DNA of 64,000 nucleotides. Origin: Spirochaetia bacterium (GTDB lineage: Bacteria; Spirochaetota; Leptospiria; Turneriellales; JAOUOS01). This document shows, piece by piece, positions 27,215 through 37,273 of the stretch. The stretch spans positions 62,001 through 126,000 of the forward strand of contig JAOUOS010000006.1 of the NCBI GenBank assembly GCA_029880285.1. The letters are read 5' to 3'. Numbering within the stretch: the stretch's first letter is position 1; every line of letters begins with the position of its first letter. Both the position numbers and the translations under genes were made by a program. A model generated the notes under the pieces. It was not told the DNA's origin and searched no databases. It saw only the letters and a list, made by a program, of their open reading frames with translations.

Positions 27215-28156
27215 TTATATAAATAAAGAACTTACTGATTTTTCTTCATGAATTCTCTCAATAGCTTTGCTTATAAGCGAAGCTACAGATAAAATTTTCA
27301 TGTTTTTTAACCTTTTTTCTTCAGGAATTGATAGTGTATTTGTTATAATTATTTCATCAAATGGCGCTTTTGAAAGCCTTTCAATTGCCGGGCCTGATAA
27401 AACTCCATGTGTAGAAGCGGCAAATACTCTTTTAGCGCCATGCTCTTTAAGAGCATTCGCGGCATTACATATGGTACCCGCTGTATCAATCATATCATCT
27501 ATTAAAACACAATTTTTATTTTTTACATTACCAACTATATGCATAACATCACACTGGTTTGCTTTCTCTCGTCTTTTGTCTATAATAGCCATTTCTACAT
27601 TTAATTGTTTACCAAAAAATCTTGCTCTTTCGGCACCTCCTGAATCGGGAGATACTATAATCAAATCTTCAATAGCTTCTTTTTTAAAATAATCGATAAT
27701 TACAGGCGCAGAAAATAAATGGTCTACCGGAATATCAAAAAATCCCTGAATTTGATCGGCGTGTAAATCCATGCAAAGCATTCTATTGGCGCCAATAGAT
27801 TCTATTACCTTTGCTACAACTTTAGCTGAAATTGGAACGCGAGGTTCAACCTTTCTATCCTGACGGCCATACCCGTAATACGGTATTACAACTGTTATTT
27901 TATACGCAGAAGCCCTTCTTAAAGCGTCAATTATTAATAATAATTCCATTATGTTATCATTAGCCGGATACCCTGTCGATTGAATGACAAAAACGTTGGC
28001 CCCTCTGACATTTTCTCTTATTTTAACTGATATCTCACCATCTGAAAATCTGGTAAGCTCAATTTTGCCAAGCTCTAATTTCGCGTGTTTAGCTACTTCT
28101 TTAGCTAAAGATTTATTGGCGCTTCCTGAAAATATTTTAATATCTCTTGAAATCAT
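27215..28156 (-). CDS. prs: Ribose-phosphate pyrophosphokinase
   Basis: A 313-residue PRPP synthase that makes 5-phosphoribosyl-1-diphosphate from ribose 5-phosphate and ATP for nucleotide, His and Trp synthesis. Family motifs are present: [16 protein letters not shown], the catalytic-loop and Mg-binding [32 protein letters not shown], and the PRPP loop [13 protein letters not shown]. Length is typical of class I enzymes. Its ATG overlaps the last base of the glmU stop codon (TAATG), so the two are coupled. Confidence 0.97.
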   Translation of the reverse strand: MISRDIKIFSGSANKSLAKEVAKHAKLELGKIELTRFSDGEISVKIRENVRGANVFVIQSTGYPANDNIMELLLIIDALRRASAYKITVVIPYYGYGRQDRKVEPRVPISAKVVAKVIESIGANRMLCMDLHADQIQGFFDIPVDHLFSAPVIIDYFKKEAIEDLIIVSPDSGGAERARFFGKQLNVEMAIIDKRREKANQCDVMHIVGNVKNKNCVLIDDMIDTAGTICNAANALKEHGAKRVFAASTHGVLSGPAIERLSKAPFDEIIITNTLSIPEEKRLKNMKILSVASLISKAIERIHEEKSVSSLFI

Positions 28157-28932
28157 TATACAGCCTGACCCATTTTTTCTTCTATAAATTTCAATTGATC
28201 TCTTGAATTTACGCCTGTAAATTCATACATATCTTTGCATTTTTCAGCTATCACTTTTTTACCTTGATTTACAAGTATACTTACTGTATCTGTTAAATAA
28301 TATTCAGATTGAGCATTATTACAATTTATTTTATTTATTGACTGTACCAGATATTCTGCATCATAAATAAAAGTACCTGTATTAACTTCTTTTACTTTTT
28401 TTTCTTCAATAGAACAATCTTTATCTTCAGATATTTTTTCTACATATCCATTTTTATCTCTAATTATTCTGCCATATCCATCAGGACTTTCAGGTTCCAT
28501 GGTAATAATAAGCATGGCAGCTTTTTCTTGATTAAGTTTTTCAATAGCATTTTTTATTGTTTCAAATTTAATTAAAGGCACATCGCCTAATAATATAGCC
28601 ACAAATGCATTTGTTTTAGGAATATGTTTTTCTGCACACATAACAGCGTGTCCTGTTCCTTTTTGCTCTTCTTGAACAGAAAATTGAATATCAATATTTT
28701 TATTTTTTAAAATCCAATTTTTAACACATTCTTCAACGAGTTCTTTTTTGTGACCTACTACCAATATAATATTTTTTATACCGGCATTTACGGCACTTTC
28801 TAAAACATATTCTATCATGGGTCGTCCCAAAACTTTATGAAGCACTTTAGGGAGGTCGCTGTTCATGCGCTTTCCCTGTCCTGCTGCTAAAATAACAGCA
28901 TATGTTTTATTATTTAGTTTGTTCTCTGTCAT
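28156..28932 (-). CDS. glmU: UDP-N-acetylglucosamine pyrophosphorylase (GlmU N-terminal domain only)
   Basis: The 258 residues cover only the uridylyltransferase half of Glm[34 protein letters not shown] is the nucleotide-binding start, split here as LAAGQGKRM and the following lysine-rich loop. [26 protein letters not shown] and EVNTGTFIY follow. The left-handed beta-helix acetyltransferase domain is missing, and the reading frame ends normally into prs, so this is a natural short form and not a broken gene. GlcN-1-P acetylation must be done by another protein. The position before prs-rplY-pth is conserved in many bacteria. Confidence 0.9.
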   Translation of the reverse strand: MTENKLNNKTYAVILAAGQGKRMNSDLPKVLHKVLGRPMIEYVLESAVNAGIKNIILVVGHKKELVEECVKNWILKNKNIDIQFSVQEEQKGTGHAVMCAEKHIPKTNAFVAILLGDVPLIKFETIKNAIEKLNQEKAAMLIITMEPESPDGYGRIIRDKNGYVEKISEDKDCSIEEKKVKEVNTGTFIYDAEYLVQSINKINCNNAQSEYYLTDTVSILVNQGKKVIAEKCKDMYEFTGVNSRDQLKFIEEKMGQAV

Positions 28933-28943
28933 AAAAAATAATT

Positions 28944-29016
28944 CTGGGCTGGCAGGATTCGAACCTGCGGAATGCTGGGATCAAAACCCAGTGCCTTACC
29001 ACTTGGCGACAGCCCA
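28944..29016 (-). tRNA. tRNA-Gln (anticodon TTG)
   Basis: A 73-base tRNA folds cleanly. The acceptor stem is TGGGCTG with CAGCCCA, and the T arm carries GGTTCGAATCC. The anticodon stem CTGGG/CCCAG holds a TTTTGAT loop with anticodon TTG. It lies between glmU and ispE, in the transcribed direction of both, with no CCA encoded (the 3' neighbour is a G discriminator then AAT). Confidence 0.95.
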
Positions 29017-29025
29017 ATTTTTAAT

Positions 29026-30150
29026 TTAAATAGTATTCCATACCTTCCAATGAATTTCGGGATATTTTTTTGTTGCAATTTGACAGACTTTATCTAGTAT
29101 TTCATTTAATACTCTATTATTTTTTTCACTAACAAAAAATGAATAAAATGATGCCCCCGAGCCGCTCATTGACATATATATTTCTCTTTGCAAACCAGCC
29201 TTTGAGACCATATTTTTTATCTGCATAGATATATCATCCATTGCTTTTTCAAGTATTTTGGTCTCATCAGAATATATTTCTTTTGCCGCGTAAAAAAATT
29301 CATTTTTTATCATATACCCATAATTTTTCTCTAATAAAAAATCATGGATTAAATAAGCTAAAGAATTATTATTCTGTATTTTATTTATTTCTGCTAAAAA
29401 AACTTTAATTAATTTATTATAACTTTTTTCAGCTTTTATAACATTTTTTAAATAATTTTCACACTGTAAAGTCTTTTTTAAGCCAGAGTACATTACCGGG
29501 GTTGAAAAACCAAACCGAGGTACTGCCAGTATACCGCTTAAATATGGAATTTTTTTATTTTTTTTTATCTCTCCTATTCCGCTTACTAATGCGGGTCTGC
29601 ATGATATAAAAAAAGGGACATCGGCGCCTATAGATAACGCCTTATCTTGAATAAATTTAGATATATTTTTTTTTTCAAAACTATTCTTAATATTTTTTTT
29701 TATATATTCTAATATAAATTTTATCAGAGATGCCGCATTTGAACTACCCGCGCCGAGGCCAGAAGGCGAGGGAACCATTTTTTTTATTTTAACGTGAATA
29801 CCAAAAGGTTTATTAAGAATTTTTGCGGTTTCAATAAATCCGTTTTTTTTACATTCAACAGAAATTATTTTTGTAAATTCAAATGCTTTAAACAATAAAT
29901 TGCTTTTAATATTTTTTTTAAAAAAAGCGCCTTCTAAACTTTTATTTTCTTTAAACGGTAATACATTTTGAAATTCTAATTCAAATTTGTTATCTGGTAC
30001 CAAAGAAAATTCTATTTCATCAAAATAATTGATGGGAACAAAAAGGCTTACTATATGATGATAACCAGAAAGATATCGAAAAGGAACTTCAAGACCAATA
30101 TTTAATTTCGCGTATGAATATACTTTTTTTTTATATAACACATTTTGCAT
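29026..30150 (-). CDS. ispE: 4-diphosphocytidyl-2-C-methyl-D-erythritol kinase
   Basis: A GHMP kinase of the MEP isoprenoid pathway. The N-terminus SYAKLNIGLEV matches IspE (AKxNLxLxV), and the ATP loop is PSPSGLGAGSSNAASL. The GADVPFFISCRPALVSGIGE segment and the C-terminal SMSGSGASFYSFF are the other GHMP motifs. At 374 residues it is about 80 longer than most IspE. The extra length is a Lys/Asn-rich, mostly helical insert around residues 215-290 and a longer start of the first domain. It lies downstream of the AtpZ-like gene (5 bases) and upstream of tRNA-Gln. Confidence 0.9.
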   Translation of the reverse strand: MQNVLYKKKVYSYAKLNIGLEVPFRYLSGYHHIVSLFVPINYFDEIEFSLVPDNKFELEFQNVLPFKENKSLEGAFFKKNIKSNLLFKAFEFTKIISVECKKNGFIETAKILNKPFGIHVKIKKMVPSPSGLGAGSSNAASLIKFILEYIKKNIKNSFEKKNISKFIQDKALSIGADVPFFISCRPALVSGIGEIKKNKKIPYLSGILAVPRFGFSTPVMYSGLKKTLQCENYLKNVIKAEKSYNKLIKVFLAEINKIQNNNSLAYLIHDFLLEKNYGYMIKNEFFYAAKEIYSDETKILEKAMDDISMQIKNMVSKAGLQREIYMSMSGSGASFYSFFVSEKNNRVLNEILDKVCQIATKKYPEIHWKVWNTI

Positions 30151-30155
30151 GATTT

Positions 30156-30464
30156 TTATTCTGAAAGTTCTTTAGCGACTTTTATAATTCTATATAAACC
30201 AACCGCAAAACCAATCATTAAAAATAAAAACATTAACCAAGGGGCAGAATTTAATTTCGTATCAAGATATCTCCCAAAAAAGAAAAAAACCATGAAAATA
30301 AATAAAAACTCAAGACCTAAATGGGTATATCGAATGAAACTTGAAAAAGGACGAGTGTACTTTTCAGATTTTTTCTGTTCTTTTTTACCAAATACCAGCA
30401 TCTCTTTTTCACTCATTTTTTTAAGACGCTCTTTTATTATTTCTTTTTCTTTATCATCAATCAT
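30156..30464 (-). CDS. AtpZ/AtpI-like small membrane protein
   Basis: A 102-residue protein with a charged N-terminal helix (about 1-45, Glu/Lys-rich) and two transmembrane helices joined by GRYLDTKLNSAPW. The G-x-x-LD-x-x-x-x-x-x-P-W hairpin is the signature of the AtpZ/AtpI family, thought to help assemble the F0 ring or handle Mg ions. No ATP synthase genes are next to it here; instead ispE follows after 5 bases. Family assignment is good and the role here is inferred. Confidence 0.7.
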   Translation of the reverse strand: MIDDKEKEIIKERLKKMSEKEMLVFGKKEQKKSEKYTRPFSSFIRYTHLGLEFLFIFMVFFFFGRYLDTKLNSAPWLMFLFLMIGFAVGLYRIIKVAKELSE

Positions 30465-30639
30465 AATAAAATATATACTTGCAATATCTGCTTTTGTATA
30501 AAAATAATTTATTCATTTATAGCCAAAATAGATATTATTTACTAAATTTCTTAGAATATAACAGATAATTTAATCAAACCAAAAATTATAATGATTTTAT
30601 TTTGACAAGCTGTATAAATTAAAAAGTATATCAACTAAT

Positions 30640-31209
30640 ATGAAAAAAATATATTTAATATTATTTATTTTTGTTTTTTTATTTTGTAAAGAATCTGTAC
30701 CTCTTTGGAGCGGAAAGGTAAAATTACCTCTCATATTTAAAGGCGATCCTCCTGTTAGTGGAACAACAGAAAACTTCTCAATGGAAAGTGTTGCTCCCAA
30801 TAAAACAATATTAATTATTAATTTTTTTGCTCCCGGCTGTCCTCCGTGTATAGATGAGCTACCAGATCTAAAAACATATTACTTAGAGTATAAACAAAAA
30901 TTTCCTCATGTAGAATTTATAACAGTAGGATCATCTTTAACATCTATTGATGACTCTGACACTACGGATAAAGAAACTGTTAAAAAAGATGTATTAAATT
31001 TTATTAATGAACATAATTTATCGTATCCGGTATATGCCGCCATTACAAAAGATTTAAAGGAATTTAACATTACCGGCTATCCTGAAACATTTGTATTTTA
31101 TAAAGATAAAGAAAACAAATGGTATTTAAGAAGAAAATTTATAAGTTCTGTTACAAAAAAAGAACTTGAAGAATATTCGAATTTTACTGAACCTTCTTCA
31201 ATTTACTGA
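30640..31209 (+). CDS. TlpA-like thioredoxin-fold lipoprotein
   Basis: A 189-residue protein with a lipoprotein signal peptide (hydrophobic stretch ending FLFC, Cys16). The thioredoxin/AhpC-TSA fold follows, with redox motif CPPC at 67-70 after NFFAPG, a cis-Pro loop GYPETFVF, and inserted helices typical of TlpA/ResA proteins. It should act in the periplasm as a membrane-anchored thiol-disulfide reductant. The Cys-Pro-Pro-Cys variant is common in TlpA-type proteins. Its TGA stop overlaps the ATG of the YggS gene by one base. Confidence 0.85.
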   Translation: MKKIYLILFIFVFLFCKESVPLWSGKVKLPLIFKGDPPVSGTTENFSMESVAPNKTILIINFFAPGCPPCIDELPDLKTYYLEYKQKFPHVEFITVGSSLTSIDDSDTTDKETVKKDVLNFINEHNLSYPVYAAITKDLKEFNITGYPETFVFYKDKENKWYLRRKFISSVTKKELEEYSNFTEPSSIY

Positions 31210-31922
31210 TGCTAGAAAAAGAAACAGTCTATAAAAATCTCGCTCTTACCAGAGAAAAAATATCTGCCGTAACAAAAAGAGAAATAACAATAGTGGCGGT
31301 AACAAAAACACTGCCAGCAAGTGTTTATGAAATTTGTTACGAACTTGGCTTAAATCATATTGGTGAAAATAAAATTCAAGAATTAAAAACAAAAACTGAA
31401 GAAAAACAACACTTAAGGGATAAATTAATATTTCATGCCATAGGTCATTTACAATCTAATAAGGTTAAATATTTGCACCAAATTGCCAATTGTCTAGATA
31501 CACTGGCATCTGTTGAAATATTAAAAATAATTGAAAATCTAAAAGAAAAAAATAATTTAAAACCACTGCCTGTACTTATTCAAATTAATAGCTCTCATGA
31601 ACCACAAAAATCTGGCATACATATAGATAATTTAGACGAAGCATATAAATTAGCCGAATTATGTGAAAATAACACCGCAGTTAAATTAGAAGGTATATTT
31701 ACTATAGGCCCTGATCCTAGTGTACTTTCTGAAAATAAATTTGAATTAGAAACGAGAAAATCTTTCTCTAAAACCAGAGAAATAAAAGAACAAATTGAAA
31801 AACAAATAAAAAGAAATCTTCCAAGGCTTTCTATGGGAATGAGCTCAGATTATTTATGGGCCATTGAAGAAGGCGCCACAGAAATTCGTATAGGCTCAAC
31901 CCTGTTTGGAGCCAGACATTAG
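31209..31922 (+). CDS. YggS/PLPBP family pyridoxal phosphate homeostasis protein
   Basis: A 237-residue TIM-barrel PLP-binding protein without known enzymatic activity, involved in vitamin B6 and amino-acid homeostasis. The PLP-binding lysine is in VAVTKTLP, followed by HIGENKIQELKTK, HAIGHLQSNKVKYL, the QINSSHEPQKSGI block and the C-terminal LSMGMSSDYLWAIEEGATEIRIGSTLFG. Length is normal. It is translationally coupled to the TlpA-like gene and convergent with recA (26-base gap). Confidence 0.95.
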   Translation: MLEKETVYKNLALTREKISAVTKREITIVAVTKTLPASVYEICYELGLNHIGENKIQELKTKTEEKQHLRDKLIFHAIGHLQSNKVKYLHQIANCLDTLASVEILKIIENLKEKNNLKPLPVLIQINSSHEPQKSGIHIDNLDEAYKLAELCENNTAVKLEGIFTIGPDPSVLSENKFELETRKSFSKTREIKEQIEKQIKRNLPRLSMGMSSDYLWAIEEGATEIRIGSTLFGARH

Positions 31923-31948
31923 TTATTTGAACTAACTGTGCTTTTTAA

Positions 31949-33034
31949 TTAGTTTACGCTTTCTGCCAAAGCTTCTGCCTTTTGTTTTAATTCTTGAGGT
32001 TTAGCTAATTCAAGCGGAATAATACCATGAAATTCTCTTATTTTATTTTCAAGTGTATTTGCAATATCTGGATTTTCAATTAAAAACTGTCTGGCGTTTT
32101 CTTTTCCCTGCCCCATTCTGGTATCACCTACTGAATACCATGTACCTGACTTTGATATTAAATCTGCGCTAACACCTTCTTCTATTATGCACGCTTCTCT
32201 TGAAATTCCTTCATTGAAAAATACGTCAAATTCAGTTTTCTTAAAAGGCGGGGCTACTTTATTTTTTACGACTTTTACTCTAACTTTGTTGCCTATAATA
32301 TTTTCACCCTTTGTAATACTTTCAATTCTACGTATATCAAGCCTTACAGATGAATAAAATTTTAACGCGTTACCCCCGGTTGTTGTTTCTGGCGAGCCGA
32401 ACATAACACCTATTTTCATTCTAATCTGGTTAATAAAAATAATAATAGTGTTTGTTTTATGAATGGCGCCAGTTAGTTTTCTTAACGCCTGACTCATAAG
32501 CCTAGCCTGAAGCCCCATATGAGAATCACCCATTTCGCCTTCAATTTCTGCCTTTGGCACAAGAGCAGCTACTGAATCTATAACTATGATATCAAGAGCG
32601 TTTGATCTTACCAGAGCTTCGGCAATTTCAAGAGACTGCTCACCCGAATCGGGCTGTGAAACTAAAAGTTCTTCAACATTCACGCCAAGATTTTTAGCGT
32701 ATGTAGGATCTAAAGCGTGTTCAGCGTCAATAAAAGCCGCCATACCGCCTTTCTTTTGCGCCTGCGCTATCATATGTAATGTTAAAGTTGTTTTACCCGA
32801 TGATTCTGGACCATAAATTTCAATAATTCTTCCTCTGGGTATACCGCCTATACCAAGAGCTATATCAAGCGATAATGATCCGGTTGGAATAACAGGAATT
32901 TTTGCGATATTTTCGCCGTTTAATTTCATTACCGCGCCTTTACCAAATTGTTTTTCAATTTGCAAAAGAGCCTGATCTAATGCTTTTAGTTTTTGTTCAC
33001 TGTCTTTAGAAGAGTTGTTTTTTGAAGTATTCAT
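31949..33034 (-). CDS. recA: Recombinase A
   Basis: About 361 residues, full-length RecA, the strand-exchange protein that also activates SOS derepression. Walker A is GPESSGKT and Walker [23 protein letters not shown]; the L2 loop and [12 protein letters not shown] follow. I place the start at the ATG at 33034, because GGAGG lies just upstream of it. An ATG four codons earlier (33046) itself overlaps this ribosome site and is unlikely to be used. A possible LexA-type site lies about 55-65 bases upstream. Confidence 0.97.
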   Translation of the reverse strand: MNTSKNNSSKDSEQKLKALDQALLQIEKQFGKGAVMKLNGENIAKIPVIPTGSLSLDIALGIGGIPRGRIIEIYGPESSGKTTLTLHMIAQAQKKGGMAAFIDAEHALDPTYAKNLGVNVEELLVSQPDSGEQSLEIAEALVRSNALDIIVIDSVAALVPKAEIEGEMGDSHMGLQARLMSQALRKLTGAIHKTNTIIIFINQIRMKIGVMFGSPETTTGGNALKFYSSVRLDIRRIESITKGENIIGNKVRVKVVKNKVAPPFKKTEFDVFFNEGISREACIIEEGVSADLISKSGTWYSVGDTRMGQGKENARQFLIENPDIANTLENKIREFHGIIPLELAKPQELKQKAEALAESVN

Positions 33035-33087
33035 ACCTTCCTCCATAAATTATACTAATATTGTGTCAAGCATATTATGTCCCTTTT

Positions 33088-33100
33088 TTTGTATTCCAAT
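33088..33100. promoter_or_regulatory. Candidate LexA-type palindrome upstream of recA
   Basis: TTTGTATTCCAAT on the plus strand is one base from TTTG-N5-CAAA, the form I recall for the LexA1 box of Leptospira. On the minus strand it overlaps TTGGAA, which with TAATAT 16 bases on would make a sigma-70-like promoter for recA. Short palindromes are frequent in AT-rich DNA, so confidence is low. Confidence 0.3.
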
Positions 33101-33186
33101 TTAAAAAAATAATGAGCTTATGCTTTTAATATAGTAATACCCCTATTTTTGATATATATACCGCTTATTTTGAAAAAAAAGTATTT

Positions 33187-34938
33187 TTAAGGTCTTACAA
33201 CCACAAAATTAGAAGGTTCCGATTCATGGTCGGCGAATTCTGAAGATTCTGTCCATGAGTTATCACAGCTCGTCACCCAAAAATAAAAAGGAATATTCTT
33301 TTGTAAAAGCGGGTATTCATATTGTAAATGGGGTTTATCTTGTGTGTAATAATGGTTTTTTTGAATTACATCATTATTAATGTTAATTTTTATTCTGTTT
33401 TGGTATCTTAAGTCAGATGATATCCATCTATCTTTATCATTTATTGTAATACCCTCATAATTATTATTACTTTTTGATGTAAAATCTTTATACCTAATAA
33501 CGCCAAGCGGCTCAAAAGGTTTTATGCCATAATAAATATGGTACCTGCCCCCGTTAATTACATCCATTTCTGAATTTCTTAGAAAATGTAGAGTTACTTC
33601 ATTTTCATTTAAATTTAAGACGCTTAAATCACGCGGCGGGTTTGGGGGTAGATTATCTCTATAATTAAGTTCTATATGATGAATTTCAGGTGAATTCTGT
33701 CCCTGAGCATCAGAATAAAATTCAGCTTTCCATTGAATATATTTTGTTTTAAAATTATTTTTATCTATTTTATTAACTTTATAAAAAGGCATTTCCATTT
33801 CATTAAGATTTTCATTAAAAGGGTTATTTGAATGTCTTATAAAAACGTTTACTTTAGAACCATTCTTTTCTGCAGATTTATAATCTATATTGAGAATTTC
33901 TGAATTACTATAAGGCAGTTGTACTATTTTACTTATAACGATGCCGGGCTTTTGATAGTATAACCTGCCATTATTTTTTAAAGTTCCGTATGATCCTATA
34001 TCATTAGAAACAGGAAGTATACCGTTTAAAAAAATTACCTCATCAAGGGCTCCTAAAAAATTTCGACCTAAAATTAACGGAGAATTATCCCATTTATGAA
34101 ACGAAGGCTTAAGAATAGAACCTTTATAATTAAAATTATCTGTTGTATATATTCTTTCTTGCTCTATTCCATTCAAATATAAAATTAATACTCCTTTAGT
34201 TTCATGATACTGAAGTAAAATTTGCTGAAATTTATTAAGCTCTATTAAATCTTTCGTTTCAAGCTTAATCTCGTTTACTGGTCTTTCATTGTTATCCCAG
34301 AAGAAGTTAATAAAATTAAAAACAAGTTTGTCTTTTTCCCATGTTATTCTAAAGCCTTGTTTTCTACCTTCAAACAAAGCCATTTTTTTAATAATTTCCA
34401 TTTTTCTTTTTAACTGATAAGGCTGTATCATAAAGAAAATTGAAAAATCACCTATAGCTTCTTTAGAGCTTAAAAACATATACTTTGAAGGAGCAATCCA
34501 AATTTCATGATTAGGCTGTTCAAAACTTGCCGCATAACCTACTGATTCTGGCAGTTCTATAGGTTTATAATTTGTTTTTAATAAATCGCCGCCGACAATT
34601 TTAATTTTATTATTAATAGATTTTTTATTGATATTTTCAAGATCAAAAGATAAGTATAATGAATTATACTGATGCTCATTACTTAATAAAAAGGACTTAC
34701 GGTTTAGTGAAAGCGATTGAAATCCGTTTTTATCAATATTAATTTTAACATTTTCATTTTTATAAATTTCAAAAGAACTGCTTTTTTGACCCCAGCTTAG
34801 AGAATCCGCTGAAATATAAGAAAAATTAAATGAAATAAAAGTAAAAATTATAAAAAAAACATAAAAATATTTAACATGAAAAATATTTAATAAGTTCTTA
34901 TAAACATAGATTTTCGATCTTTTTAATCCTGTTTTCAT
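33187..34938 (-). CDS. Exported protein with LamG-like and fibronectin type III domains
   Basis: About 583 residues from the ATG at 34938, with a basic n-region and hydrophobic core forming a signal peptide (to about residue 44, ...FSYISADS). Residues about 140-300 look like a LamG/concanavalin A-like jelly roll ([59 protein letters not shown]). Residues about 430-560 look like a fibronectin type III domain ([33 protein letters not shown]). Such proteins are extracellular or periplasmic adhesion or carbohydrate-binding proteins. The start overlaps the end of rpiB by 41 bases; an upstream ATG at 34998 is possible but would lengthen the basic region oddly. Confidence 0.6.
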   Translation of the reverse strand: MKTGLKRSKIYVYKNLLNIFHVKYFYVFFIIFTFISFNFSYISADSLSWGQKSSSFEIYKNENVKINIDKNGFQSLSLNRKSFLLSNEHQYNSLYLSFDLENINKKSINNKIKIVGGDLLKTNYKPIELPESVGYAASFEQPNHEIWIAPSKYMFLSSKEAIGDFSIFFMIQPYQLKRKMEIIKKMALFEGRKQGFRITWEKDKLVFNFINFFWDNNERPVNEIKLETKDLIELNKFQQILLQYHETKGVLILYLNGIEQERIYTTDNFNYKGSILKPSFHKWDNSPLILGRNFLGALDEVIFLNGILPVSNDIGSYGTLKNNGRLYYQKPGIVISKIVQLPYSNSEILNIDYKSAEKNGSKVNVFIRHSNNPFNENLNEMEMPFYKVNKIDKNNFKTKYIQWKAEFYSDAQGQNSPEIHHIELNYRDNLPPNPPRDLSVLNLNENEVTLHFLRNSEMDVINGGRYHIYYGIKPFEPLGVIRYKDFTSKSNNNYEGITINDKDRWISSDLRYQNRIKININNDVIQKNHYYTQDKPHLQYEYPLLQKNIPFYFWVTSCDNSWTESSEFADHESEPSNFVVVRP

Positions 34939-35329
34939 GGCGTCCGCCTTCAAATTCAGTATTAAAAAATATTTTAATGATTTTATACGCTTCTTCATTT
35001 TTTAATACCCTGCCGCCTAAAACAAGAATATTGGCATCGTTATGCTTTCGTGACATTTCTGCCGTAAATTCATTATGACATAACGCCGCTCTGATATTTG
35101 TAAATCGGTTTGCCATAATGGACGCGCCAATTCCCGTGCCGCAAATAGCAATACCTTTATCAAACTCATTGTTAAGTATCGCTTTTGCCAATTTCGCGAT
35201 ATAATCGGGATAATCGACAGATTCTTCTGAAAAACATCCCATATCTTTCCAATTGATATGTAAGAATTCATTTTTTACCGCTTCTTTTAATTTAAAACCG
35301 CCATGGTCCGAGGCAATACCACAAATCAT
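34898..35329 (-). CDS. rpiB: Ribose 5-phosphate isomerase B
   Basis: A 143-residue RpiB/LacA-LacB family enzyme that interconverts ribose 5-phosphate and ribulose 5-phosphate in the pentose phosphate pathway. Conserved parts are [27 protein letters not shown], the active-site [13 protein letters not shown] with its catalytic cysteine, and [15 protein letters not shown] with the phosphate-binding His/Asn. It is the partner of the transketolase half-gene in the same pathway but is not linked to it. It overlaps the LamG/FN3 gene downstream. Confidence 0.95.
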   Translation of the reverse strand: MICGIASDHGGFKLKEAVKNEFLHINWKDMGCFSEESVDYPDYIAKLAKAILNNEFDKGIAICGTGIGASIMANRFTNIRAALCHNEFTAEMSRKHNDANILVLGGRVLKNEEAYKIIKIFFNTEFEGGRHENRIKKIENLCL

Positions 35330-35654
35330 ATGGCATTTTTTTAATTTTGTTCAAATTGCAAATCATTATTATTAATTAAATAATTGTATTTTTCAAAACT
35401 CAATTCGGTTTAATTTGAAAAATAAATATTAATTATTTATAATAAGTTTATCGGAATTATTGAAAATTGAGAAAATAAAAAAAAATCTTGAATTTTTTAA
35501 TAAATAAATTATTAATATTTTTTTAGAAAAAAATACTTAAAAAAACGTCTTATGTTATATATGTTGTCAGTAAAAAAGATAAAAAATATTCGAAAAATAG
35601 ACGAAATTAAAAAAGTATGCAAAAAGTCAAACTTTTAATATAAGGTAAGATTGA
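35330..35654. other. AT-rich intergenic region between divergent rpiB and TPR/barrel genes
   Basis: 325 bases that are extremely A+T-rich and hold no open frame of note. The plus side has TTGTCA at 35564-35569 with a weak -10 17 bases on, a possible promoter for the TPR gene. The minus side carries TTGAAA-type sequence upstream of rpiB. I see no RNA structure or repeat beyond A/T runs. Confidence 0.5.
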
Positions 35655-37262
35655 ATGAATATTTTTAAGCACTATAATAGGATGATGAAAAAAACAATAC
35701 TAATTATTATTTTTATAATATGCCCTATTTACGGACAAAACATTTCTCCTGAAAATATAAAAACACAAAGCGCTACGGCTGAAAGTTTAAACTGGGAAGG
35801 TATTTCTTTAGGAAAAAAAGGTAGATATGAAGAGGCTATTGAAAAATTTAAACAGGCAATTTCAATTGAAGATAACAATGCCGCAGGCTCGTATAATAAT
35901 ATGGGATATACCTATGAACTAGCTGGTAATAATTTAAAAGCAGTTGAAGCCTACCGAAAAGCAATTGAAAGAAATCCAAACCAAATAATTTCATTGCAAA
36001 ATCTTGGTAAACTTTTATATTTTGGAGGACGGTATAAAGAATCTATTGAAATGGGAGAAAAAGTCATAGAATTAGATCCGGAAAATAAAGACATTCATAA
36101 GTGGCTGCCAGACGCTTATAAAAAAGAAGCAGAACAAAGATTATTTGCCTTAAAGAAAATGCAAAGGGAATCTGAGCAAATTAAAGATATGGAAGGAATA
36201 AAAGAAGATTCTGTTATTAAAGAAGGCGGATTAAATCTTGAAAGACCAGGAACAGCGCGTGAATATAAAATTGAATTTTCTTATTTTATTAATAACTTAC
36301 ATTTATATCAAAAATCAAGAAAAAAACTTCTTCTTCAAGATACAATAGGCAGAACAAATATTCCAATGGGAGTAAACTTGAACCTGCATCCTTCAACTGA
36401 TTTGAAAATTAGAGCAAGCCTTGAAACACCTTATTTTGGAATTTTTAATCCAAACATTATTTCTGAAGAAGAAAAGTTAGAATTTTTATACATGAAACCA
36501 AATGCTTATTATGGCATTGGCCTTTTTTTCGCGCATGCAGATCTAACTAAAGATAAAATAATAAAGGGTGAAGATAGAGAAGATTTTATAATAAATACAG
36601 ATTTTTCAAAAACAAATGATTTTAAAATTGGTTTTGTGTATGGCCAAAAAAGTCACTTATTTGATTTGGAATTATTTGTGTATCCAAGATATCTTTTTAG
36701 AGATAAAAAAGAAGAACCCTATGGCATATCACTTGACAGAAGTTACATGGGATTAAAATATAAAACTGCCTTATTTTTTGGTGAAGATGTATCGGAACTA
36801 AAAGATTTTTCGTTTTTACCACATTTTATATTGAATATAACCCTAAATGATTTTTTTCTTACTGAGTACAAAACCATTGATAACTCGCTTATTGGCCACT
36901 ATTTTGCAGTTTATGAAATATCAGCGGGATTTGAATTTGGTAAAATATATCCGGCCTATGACAGGGTACCTTTTGTATTTGGATTTTTATTGGCTGAAAG
37001 AATTTATTTTAAAGAATTAAACGAAGAAAAGCCATTCGCGTTTGGTAATGGTCAGGGATGGGCAGGCTTTGATTCTGATTCTGCCGTAGAGGGAGACAGC
37101 TTTCCCACATATAGAACAAATAGCCACGTGTTTACCATTTATGCCGCTCAATTATGGCAGAATATATTCTTTATGCGTCAAAAAATAACATATGAATTAA
37201 GCTTAAAATATGAAAGATTTAATGCCCTATCAACATATTTTGAAATGGGCGTTCGTTTTTAA
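35655..37262 (+). CDS. TPR protein with predicted C-terminal beta-barrel
   Basis: A 535-residue exported protein. The signal peptide runs to about residue 28 (ICPIYGQ). Residues about 45-165 hold three to four tetratricopeptide repeats (EGISLGKKGRYEEAIEKFKQAI, GYTYELAGNNLKAVEAYRKAI, GKLLYFGGRYKESIEMGEKVI). After a charged linker, residues about 205-535 alternate hydrophobic and polar residues and end in a strand finishing with Phe (YFEMGVRF), like an outer-membrane barrel with a C-terminal beta signal. An AAGG ribosome site precedes the ATG. Function unknown; the TPR may face the periplasm and the barrel the outer membrane. Confidence 0.65.
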   Translation: MNIFKHYNRMMKKTILIIIFIICPIYGQNISPENIKTQSATAESLNWEGISLGKKGRYEEAIEKFKQAISIEDNNAAGSYNNMGYTYELAGNNLKAVEAYRKAIERNPNQIISLQNLGKLLYFGGRYKESIEMGEKVIELDPENKDIHKWLPDAYKKEAEQRLFALKKMQRESEQIKDMEGIKEDSVIKEGGLNLERPGTAREYKIEFSYFINNLHLYQKSRKKLLLQDTIGRTNIPMGVNLNLHPSTDLKIRASLETPYFGIFNPNIISEEEKLEFLYMKPNAYYGIGLFFAHADLTKDKIIKGEDREDFIINTDFSKTNDFKIGFVYGQKSHLFDLELFVYPRYLFRDKKEEPYGISLDRSYMGLKYKTALFFGEDVSELKDFSFLPHFILNITLNDFFLTEYKTIDNSLIGHYFAVYEISAGFEFGKIYPAYDRVPFVFGFLLAERIYFKELNEEKPFAFGNGQGWAGFDSDSAVEGDSFPTYRTNSHVFTIYAAQLWQNIFFMRQKITYELSLKYERFNALSTYFEMGVRF

Positions 37263-37273
37263 AAATATTAATT

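Noticed and set aside
33035..33046. Earlier ATG for recA
   Set aside because: That ATG overlaps the GGAGG that serves the ATG at 33034, and has no ribosome site of its own.
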